Shown here piece after piece: positions 1 through 6,227 of a stretch of 12,769 bases of DNA; within the stretch, counting starts at the first letter, position 1; each line of letters begins with the position of its first letter. The notes beneath the pieces are model-generated. The model was given only the letters and a program-made list of their open reading frames with translations. It was not told where the DNA came from and ran no database searches. This DNA comes from Beverwykella pulmonaria. Its lineage: Eukaryota > Ascomycota > Dothideomycetes > Pleosporales > Melanommataceae. The stretch lies in assembly GCA_001599595.1 (NCBI GenBank), contig BCHH01000003.1, forward strand, positions 4,625,992-4,638,760, in the 5' to 3' direction. A program made the translations under genes and the position numbers.

Positions 1-1094
1 GGGATTCTATGTTCAAAAGAGGAAATATATAAGGAGGACAGTTTCCTATGTTATGTTTGCTCTTTGTAGTCAACTCAAATAACTTCACTCGTCTCTTACC
101 CAGATTGATACAGCAAGTTAGTTAGTCAATTTATTGATTGGATTTACCACCCCGTTGTCTTATATCATCGTCTTCGAACCTCACAGAATAATCCTACGAC
201 ACCTACGCTTACGCACCGCCTTAGTACGGACCGGACCCAGTAAGTGTTCACCTCGTATAACAGTTAAGCCAGTCTTCTTAATGTTTAGCATTCTCCTTGT
301 CAAACTGCTTTACCTTTTAGTGTGCCGCGTTCTATGCTTAGAGAAGTTTATAGCCTTGAATGAAATCCTTGGGGACTAGATATGGCTTGTTTGATTTTCC
401 CTGTCTGGGGTGATTAATTTGTTTCGCCATCTCCGTGTTGACAGTGGGTGCGATTCTTTCCAACAATTGTTGCAATGCCATGTAGGCCTAGTGCTGCAGA
501 ATAGTGACTTGCATCTACGCTTTAGGGAAATAAGGGAGCACAATATTATCCTGGAACTCAGCACCCTATTTATCTACAATAACACCTTAGTTCTCTAGGA
601 TCTGCGCCGCGGTCTTGTTGCGAAATGCCTCTGCTAACTTGAGGAAAGGGTAGTCCTTTTGAAACTGGTCGGCGCCACTATATGCTTCTATGGCAGCCGT
701 GTCGCTCATTGCATAATTTCCAAAAGCACTCACTACATTCACCACCTCGTACAAATGTACAGACATACCAGTCAAAACGTTCTCATAGATTTGGGATCGT
801 TGTTCCGGACTAACGCTCTCCAGATGCCTCATAAATTGTTGTACACTTATGTATCTGAGGTTAGGGAGGAAGAAATTGGCGTAATCCTTAAAGTTGCTTC
901 CCCAGTTCCTAATTTTGTAACTAGAGAAGTACGGAATCTCTTCTATTTGGTAATTGGTCACCTGGTCTCTAGTTATCGCCTTGGGCGCTAATGCTTGAAG
1001 AGGGTATCCGCTAGCTGTGACATGAGGGTGATTTGTCAACAATTAAGAATGAGAGGGCGGTGTTATGATGTTGCCTATTACTAAAGGTGCCAGG
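1..1094 (-). pseudogene. Degraded unrecognised protein-coding frame, truncated at both ends
   Basis: I do not recognise this protein. Read on the minus strand, one phase (codon starts at positions equal to 1 modulo 3) gives protein-like sequence from 1094 down to the window edge. The longest uninterrupted stretch is 587-1042 (about 151 codons, with segments such as RDQVTNYQIEEIPYFSSYKI and YENVLTGMSVHLYEVVNV). Further in-frame stretches follow at about 376-586 (for example GAEFQDNIVLPYFPKA and KPYLVPKDFIQGYKLL). The breaks are TAG, TAA or TGA codons, often where Trp or Gln would suit, as RIP produces, and they become denser below 370. No frameshift is needed. The first codon of the open stretch is TTG, and upstream the phase reaches TAA at 1043-1045 and then the LTR edge at 1095, so the true N-terminus is missing. 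It is unlike the gag or pol of the neighbouring element. It could belong to another transposon, a host gene or an integrated viral gene; the sequence alone does not decide. Confidence 0.5.
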
Positions 1095-1506
1095 TGTTAG
1101 GATGGCTAGGAAGGTAACATAATCCTAGAGTGAGCATTATCCCTATTGCGCGCTTGTTCCTTTCCTTTTGACTTCTGTGTAGCCATCCTACTATTTACTA
1201 CCTAGATCTAGCTCTTGCCTTGCCTGGACGCAAGCTTAACTAGTATTTGAGGATGACTATGTCGGAAAACGGCCTGGAGGATTGGAATTGATTTGATTTG
1301 GCCAACTAGAGTGGGAAAATTGTGAGCTTGAATTGATAGAGGTGTCAGCACCACTGTTACTGTTATTGCGGGTGGTAGTATCAAGAAGATGAGAGAGCTT
1401 TCTTCTAGAGAGGTTGAGGTTGTTTGAAAGACGGAGGACGCAGGTGGGGGGGGGGTCTCTATATCTATTGTCTAGGTGTGGGCGTGAGGGGCGGTGTGTC
1501 TTGTTA

Positions 1507-1551
1507 TTTCACCTATTGTACTTTCACCCATTGTGCTTTCACCTTATTGTG
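1507..1551. repeat. Three 15-bp tandem repeats inside the LTR
   Basis: Consecutive units TTTCACCTATTGTAC (1507-1521), TTTCACCCATTGTGC (1522-1536) and TTTCACCTTATTGTG (1537-1551). The regular spacing with mostly C/T and A/G differences suggests recent duplication followed by transition mutation. Position inside the LTR makes a repeated regulatory site possible, but that is not shown. Confidence 0.85.
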
Positions 1552-1688
1552 TTTTTACTGGCGCCTGACAACAATATCAATCGCAATCATTGTTTACTGC
1601 TTGCCGCGACTTTCACTTTTAGCCGCGAGAGGCCGCTTGTCACGTTTGCTATTGTTTTCTAGCTTCTGATTGGCTGATATTGTGAATT

Positions 1689-1727
1689 ATTCACCGCGTG
1701 TCAATCACACGCGCGCTTTAGGTGAAT
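1689..1727. repeat. Nested inverted repeat in the LTR
   Basis: Outer arms ATTCACC (1689-1695) and GGTGAAT (1721-1727) enclose inner arms CGCGTGT (1695-1701) and ACACGCG (1707-1713). The inner arms pair perfectly across the 5-nt loop CAATC. The segment is GC-rich and keeps CpG inside an otherwise RIP-affected element. It may be a protein-binding or transcript-folding element of the LTR; no function can be assigned. Confidence 0.7.
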
Positions 1728-1956
1728 TCGCGATATTGTTGTCTGTTTAGTTGGTATTGTGGTCGGCGCTAGCATGCGCGACTATGGCATTTGCGGCTGT
1801 TGAGAGTGTCAGGTGAGCCTGGTTGCTGCGGGGATTTGTCGCGACCTGTTTGTACCACCATCACCGCTCTCACCATTTCGCATCAACACCCACGTGTATT
1901 AGGAATGCATATTGTTCAAGAAAATGCATTGTTTGTCGTTAATGGTAGTCCTGACA

Positions 1957-2056
1957 TGCGCGCCGGTTTAGGTTGTGGACGGGCCAATAGGATTTGAGCT
2001 GTTTCGCTTAGCGAGCTTGCTTAAATCTTATTGGCTGGAGTGATCGCGACCCCGGC
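1957..2056. repeat. Copy A: LTR-resident diverged copy of early pol, with stem-loop
   Basis: This segment matches 6035-6132 in the same orientation. The core 1984-2034 agrees with 6061-6111 at 46 of 51 positions, with no gap. The core is itself an inverted repeat: CCAATAGGATTTGAGC (1984-1999) pairs with GCTTAAATCTTATTGG (2019-2034), the only two mismatches being G-T type. The flanks TGCGCGCCGG, GGTTGTGGAC and TCGCGACC also recur in the pol copy. A 14-bp polypurine-like motif follows at 2080-2093, as a related motif does near the pol copy. Confidence 0.85.
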
Positions 2057-2079
2057 CTGTGCTGCGCTGGCACGCTGAG

Positions 2080-2093
2080 CCTCCCCTACTTTG
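2080..2093 (-). repeat. Second polypurine-tract-like motif inside the LTR
   Basis: CCTCCCCTACTTTG here is identical to 2250-2263, the purine tract beside the LTR start (CAAAGTAGGGGAGG on the minus strand). Here it is followed on the minus strand by CTCAGC rather than TG, so it is not the LTR boundary. It looks like a duplicated tract carried with copy A. Confidence 0.7.
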
Positions 2094-2247
2094 CGCGTCG
2101 TGATTATAGTCGGAAGGGAAATGACAATGGTTGGTAAAAGGGCTAGTTGCGCTGCAATTTGGGAGCTAAAAACGTCGCGCATACATAAAACAAAGAAGAA
2201 TCAAACAAAAAAGAAAATAATAAAAAACGCAGAAAAAGATTCTAACA

Positions 2248-2263
2248 GTCCTCCCCTACTTTG
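2248..2263 (-). promoter_or_regulatory. Polypurine tract, plus-strand primer site of the retrotransposon
   Basis: The minus strand reads CAAAGTAGGGGAGGAC immediately before the LTR start TGTTAGAATC. A purine-rich run directly upstream of the 3' LTR is the standard RNase H-resistant primer for plus-strand DNA synthesis in LTR retroelements. It lies just past the end of pol (stop at 2281-2283), as expected. Confidence 0.75.
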
Positions 2264-2589
2264 TTAGTTGTGGTTTAGGTCTACTCTTTGTCTGAGGACG
2301 AGGAGCTGGTGTTGTTATAATAAACATAATTATTGTAATTAAATGCCTTTCTCTAGATAACTACCTTTAGCGCTTTCTTGACTGGGTCCCAGTTTGCTCC
2401 AACTTGAGAGCGGAGCTTTCTGAGCTGTTGATGTTGAACGTCTGTTTGAGACTGTTCAGGAAGATGCAGTTCGTCGGCAGGTGGTTCAGCATGCTAATGT
2501 CTTGCTGGCCACTTGGCGGCGTCCCAAAGCTTAACATTCCCATGGTTGGTACTGGCGATATTAGTTCTAGTTTGTGGTACAAACTTTTT

Positions 2590-3735
2590 AAGCTTGTGTC
2601 CTGACGTTGTTTCCTTGAATGGGGAGCTGTCAAGATCCTCAAGTTGGTAGTAACCTCAATGCTGCCATGAAGATTTAATCTGATATAGGCCAAGCTATCT
2701 GCTATGGAGTTTCCTTGCTCTTGACATGTCAACTTCTCGCAATGAATCCTAGAGTAGAACAAGGTCTCCAACGTTGAGATCCTTATGGTTGATGTCTTGT
2801 GTGGTGTCCCAGTATTCTTTGTTAGCAGCGCGTAGACAGGCTACTTAAGCAATCGCCTCTGACAAATGTTCCTCGCGGACGTCTAGTTGCATTACTTGAA
2901 TGGCAATTAGCTGATCTCAGGTGCGAACTTTGGCCCACAGAAGCGTTTGCCATGTCAGCAGGCTTAGTTCTATGGGAAGAACAGGATTTTGGCTGGTAAC
3001 TAGTTGTATAGGGGAGTACCTGGTGGATTTATAGATAGAGCATTGGTCAGCCCATAGCACTGTAGGAAGGTTGTTGACCCAGTTTCCTTTGAGCTTGGCG
3101 AGTGCATTAATAATAGGCTTGTGTCCCCCTTTGATAAATCCTTCTGCTTGAGGATTCTATCCTAAAGACTGCACTTGTTGAATGCTGTAGATTTTTGCCA
3201 GGTCTGCAACTACTGCTTGTGTTTCTGGACCTCTGTTAATAGTTAACTTCCTGCACATTAACTATCTGCAGAAAAATTCTTTATAGATAAACTTGGCTAC
3301 TGATTTTGAATTATTGTTCTAAAGGGCGCGACCTTCCACCTATCTAGAGATGTACTCTCTACCTAGCACTAGATAACGTTTTCCTAGCTTTCTGTCAGGC
3401 ATGTAGACAATGTCAAAGGTAATCTATTCCCATAGCGTCTAGGAATATGTTGTGGTGAGCATATCTTTCTTGCGCTTGGTTGCCTGAAGCTAACACGGTA
3501 GACAGCTCTTGATGGTAGACTTGACTAGTTCGTACATCTTCTTCCACTAGTATTGTTGTGCAAGAACACTAAATACCCTATTAATCCTGCAGTGGCCTGC
3601 CTAGTTGTGGATTTCCTAGACTAAGGTGGTTTGCTGGTCCAAATCATCAACCACTTGCTAAAGCATGAGCGTATTGTGTGAGACCTTTTTGAACAACTGT
3701 CTGTTTTTAGTGTAGAAAGTGAGTGCTATTTTGCT
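2590..3735 (-). pseudogene. Integrase domain with HHCC zinc region, damaged DDE core and GPY-like tail
   Basis: The zinc region shows H-N-stop-A-G-H (H-X4-H) and then CLPC (C-X2-C), about 3605-3490. The core has FDIVYMPD with the first catalytic Asp kept (3412-3414). The next block is TINRGPE, where the family has an Asp at the position that is Asn here (3235-3237). The third block is EGFIKGGHKP, where the family's Glu is Lys here (3130-3132). Downstream, VGDLVLL, LGLYQIKSS, YYQLEDLD and SGHKLKKFV form a GPY-like C-terminal module that in gypsy elements helps target-DNA binding. No chromodomain is evident after it. Two of three catalytic acids are lost, so the enzyme is dead. Confidence 0.88.
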
Positions 3736-3999
3736 CTATTTTCTCATCTGCGCCCAGGTCATTCCTCGCGGCTTCTTTAGTAAGGTAAGGAACTGCGCGA
3801 TCTGTTCTGACTCCTTGGAATAGGTGCTGTTAAGGATGCGTCCTACTTTGTTGGCGTTGATGTTATAGCAGTGCGACAGACTGTAGATATAGTTGCTGGT
3901 AGTGACTGACATAAGTGCATCATTGATGAAGGTTTTAATGTTGTCTTCTGGTTCCGCTGGGGGCACCCATCCTTTAGGCTTTGGATATTGGGATAGTGC

Positions 4000-4400
4000 A
4001 TTGGCTACCACATTCTTCTTGCTAGGAACATGCTTAATTTTGAAGTCCCACAGTAGGATATATGCTAGCCACCTGTTTATGAGGGAACTAGGTACTTCTA
4101 AAGACGTTTGATTTAATTGGGCAATTAGAGTCTGAGCATTAGTCTTGATGGTGAAATGGATGCTGTATAGCTAGATGTGGAACTTCTTTAAGGCCTAGAC
4201 TACTGCCTTGCACTCAAGCTTGGTAGAATGCTATTGGCTTTCTCGCTCTGACCACAATGTGCTCTCAAATCAGATTGGGTGTCGCTTTCTATTATGACCT
4301 AGTTGTTCTATTACTGCGCCACCACCTTTACCACTCACATCAACACCAACGTACACCATAAGAAAGGGTTGGCTGTAGTTAATGGTTGCAAGTGCTGGCG
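4000..4400 (-). pseudogene. RNase H domain, catalytic residues damaged
   Basis: Follows RT in the same phase. VYVGVDVSGKGGGAVIEQ matches the start of gypsy RNase H. TKLECKAVV carries the Glu, TIKTNAQTLIAQLNQ has Asn where the family has Asp, and KNVVANALSQ has Asn where the final Asp is expected. RWLAYILLWDFKIKHVP is the usual linking block. Stops interrupt it after HPI, SQ, VV and HI, at Trp-like positions. The enzyme would remove the RNA template during reverse transcription. Confidence 0.85.
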
Positions 4401-4499
4401 CCAAGCAGATGCTGGTTTTCAATGTATCTATAGCTTGCTGGTGAGCGTTGGTCCATTCCCACACAGCGTCTATCCTAAGCAGGAGAAACAGCAGTTTTG

Positions 4500-5420
4500 C
4501 AACAATGGCAAAGCAGAAGACCCAGATTTGATAGTACACGCAGATTCTAACAAACATCTGCACTTCTTTCACATTCCTGCAGTCCGGCCAATTAAGAATC
4601 TTGTTAACTTTGTTCTTTATTAGGTATTGACCATGCTTGTTAACCTCAAATCCAACAATGGCTATGCGCCGCATGCCCCATTTAGACTTGGGCGCCTTGA
4701 TAGTACCGCCTGCACATTTAATGTTGTATAAGACATTGTCAAGATCTTTAAGGTGCTTAAGAACAAAACAGCAGACGCCTGGAAGTAATTCTTTGTTATT
4801 GTATTGATCCTTGGAGCCACCACACACTACATTATTAATAAATGCGCTTGCCTGAGTTGGGAAGTGTCTGCCAAGCACCTTTATCACAACCCTAAGAAAC
4901 GCACTAGGTGAGTTTGTCGCACCTTGCACTATGGTACTCATCCTCACCAATCTAATTGGAGTCTAGAACGCAGTCATGTCTCTACTTTCTAGATGGAGGG
5001 TAATATGATTATAGCTAGAAAAGAAGTCTATAATAGTAAGAATCTTACATCTAGCATAACGTTCTGAGAAATTGTCTGCATTTGGAGGAAGGTTGGCATC
5101 TTGAACAGTGACTGCGTTCATGTGTTGCGCGTTGTTGATTAATTGATATTTTCTGTCCTTTTTGGGCACTAAAAACCAAGGATTGTGGTATTGGCTGTTG
5201 CAATATTCAAGAACACCTCAATTAATTTGCTCTTGGATTATTTGTTGACATATTAGTTTGAGTTTCTTTAGCAGCTTGAAACTGGGACACTGCCATGCTT
5301 TGTGTAGAATTGTCTTGATCTTGTATGGCGGGCAGACGTTATTAGTAAACCTTCTAGATTCTGCCTAGTCCCATGCCAATGCACCTTTATGATTGAGAAG
5401 CATCTGCTGAAGCAAATGGA
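4500..5420 (-). pseudogene. Reverse transcriptase domain, second catalytic Asp pair lost
   Basis: Recognisable blocks in order: NPWFLVPKKDRKYQLINNAQ, NAVTVQDANLPPNADNFSE, IIDFFSSYNHITL with the first catalytic Asp intact (5026-5028), VQGATNSPSAFLRVV, and FINNVVCGG, where the FxDD box of the family reads Asn-Asn (AAT AAT, 4831-4836). GFEVNKHGQYLIKNKVNKIL and KEVQMFVRICVYYQIWV correspond to the thumb and connection. The pattern is that of fungal Ty3/gypsy RT. The Asp-to-Asn changes are G-to-A, consistent with RIP, and abolish activity. Confidence 0.92.
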
Positions 5421-6034
5421 TTTCTGCTGGCTAAAGAATGTCTCTATATGTTAGCTTGGATAGTCTCTCTAGAGTACACTGCTGTCTGTGGGGGAACAGT
5501 GCGTAACGTTGTTTAAATAGGTGATTGTATGGGCCTAGCTGCAGACCATGCAGGGCTTCTTGCTAGGTATGTCTGTTGATGGCGCGGATTCTCCAGTCTG
5601 GCCTTCCAAACTCTATTGGTTCATCTGGCCAAGGCGTGTCAACAGGATAGATCTTCTCAGCAACACGCTTGTGCATTGTGTTGCAGTGTCGCAATCGCCC
5701 ATTTGTGTTATAGAAATGGTCTTTGGCTCGCAGCTCCTGATAAGCTTGTTGATTTAGTTCCTGCATAATAGTGAACATCTTAGACGTTTGGTGGTTCTTC
5801 ACTCTGTCCAAACGGTCGCTATTCTTAGACCATGCGACAAAATTGTGTTGATCCTGCTTGGTAAATATCCAGCCATATTCGCCGTACCTGAGTGCATTGT
5901 TTGCGGGTATCCGTCTACGGAGGAATTGATCGTCGCGCGCTTCAGCAGGGGAGTGACGAGACTCATTCTTAGTTACAGCAACAGGATGCGCGTCTTGTTT
6001 TGCCTCAAGAACCTAAGTCTGGATGGCGAAGCAT

Positions 6035-6132
6035 TGCGCCCGGCTTGGGTTGTGGACAGACTAATAGGATTTGAGCTGTTTCGCTTGCTGAGCCTGCTTA
6101 AATCTTATTGGTCAATCTAATCGCGACCCTGG
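6035..6132. repeat. Copy B: start-of-pol segment shared with the LTR, with stem-loop
   Basis: Same-orientation partner of 1957-2056. Arms CTAATAGGATTTGAGC (6061-6076) and GCTTAAATCTTATTGG (6096-6111) are spaced exactly as in copy A. In the pol phase the core reads RFKQAQQAKQLKSY; copy A gives the close RFKQAR-stop-AKQLKSY. This reading-frame conservation suggests the pol copy is the parent and the LTR copy the derived one. Confidence 0.85.
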
Positions 6133-6185
6133 TTAAGCCAAATTCTTAAACAAGCTTGCTTTGTTAGGGTCTTTCTAGACATAAT

Positions 6186-6227
6186 GGGGATGCGCGTGCC
6201 CTATAGGCGCATCCCCTACTCTTTTCC
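6186..6227 (-). promoter_or_regulatory. Stem-loop at the gag-protease/pol frame switch, candidate -1 frameshift signal
   Basis: GGGGATGCGC (6186-6195) and GCGCATCCCC (6207-6216) pair perfectly over 10 bp with an 11-nt loop. On the coding (minus) strand the gag-protease phase reads GGA AAA GAG TAG just before it; the TAG is 6218-6216 and runs into the stem. Shifting back one base at the A-run (GGAAAAG, 6227-6221) enters the pol phase with RKRVGDAPIGHAH. Stop, A-run and hairpin coincide as in programmed -1 frameshifting, but the heptamer is not canonical in phase and the spacer is only about 4 nt. Confidence 0.5.

Larger units (their letters stand above)
1095..2247 (-). repeat. Inferred 3' LTR (about 1.15 kb)
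   Basis: On the minus strand a purine tract at 2263-2248 is followed at once by TGTTAGAATC (2247-2238), the expected LTR start. At the other end the plus strand reads TGTTAGGATGG from 1095, so the LTR has matching inverted ends, TGTTAG(A/G)AT, closing in TG...CA. The one mismatch is a G/A transition, as RIP gives. CCAGG (1090-1094) is the candidate target duplication; its partner was not found. The interior holds a run of ten G (1446-1455), a 15-bp triplicate, a nested inverted repeat and a diverged copy of early pol. Without a second LTR to compare, the boundaries are inferred. Confidence 0.62.
2281..6227 (-). pseudogene. pol: pol pseudogene (linker, RT, RNase H, integrase) of Ty3/gypsy element
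   Basis: One phase (codon starts divisible by 3) can be read from about 6220 to the TAG at 2281-2283, some 1,300 codons, with about 30 in-frame stops. In order: a linker of about 150 open codons (5566-6012) with AWSKNSDRLDRVKNHQT; the RT (about 5420-4500); RNase H (about 4380-4000); the integrase zinc region (about 3700-3480); the integrase core (about 3440-3100); a GPY-like module (about 2780-2600); and a Ser-rich C-terminus (NNTSSSSSDKE) before the stop. The phase is -1 relative to gag-protease, so the protein was probably made as a frameshift fusion or the copy suffered an indel near 6220. Stops replace Trp at many sites. Polyprotein function (reverse transcription and integration) is known for the family, but this copy is inactive. 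Confidence 0.88.

Noticed and set aside
1414..1669. Two overlapping plus-strand open stretches in the LTR
   Set aside because: No motif, biased by the G-run and repeats, and located in LTR DNA; treated as chance.
2367..2771. Minus-strand open stretch of 134 codons at the pol 3' end
   Set aside because: It is out of phase with pol. The pol phase over the same DNA shows the GPY-like integrase tail, so this is a shadow.
4303..4623. Plus-strand open stretch of 106 codons
   Set aside because: Antisense to the RT/RNase H coding region, with no recognisable protein features.
6221..6227. Canonical -1 slippery heptamer
   Set aside because: GGAAAAG resembles one, but in the gag-protease phase it is split as GGA AAA G, not X XXY YYZ, so only a candidate frameshift region is claimed.
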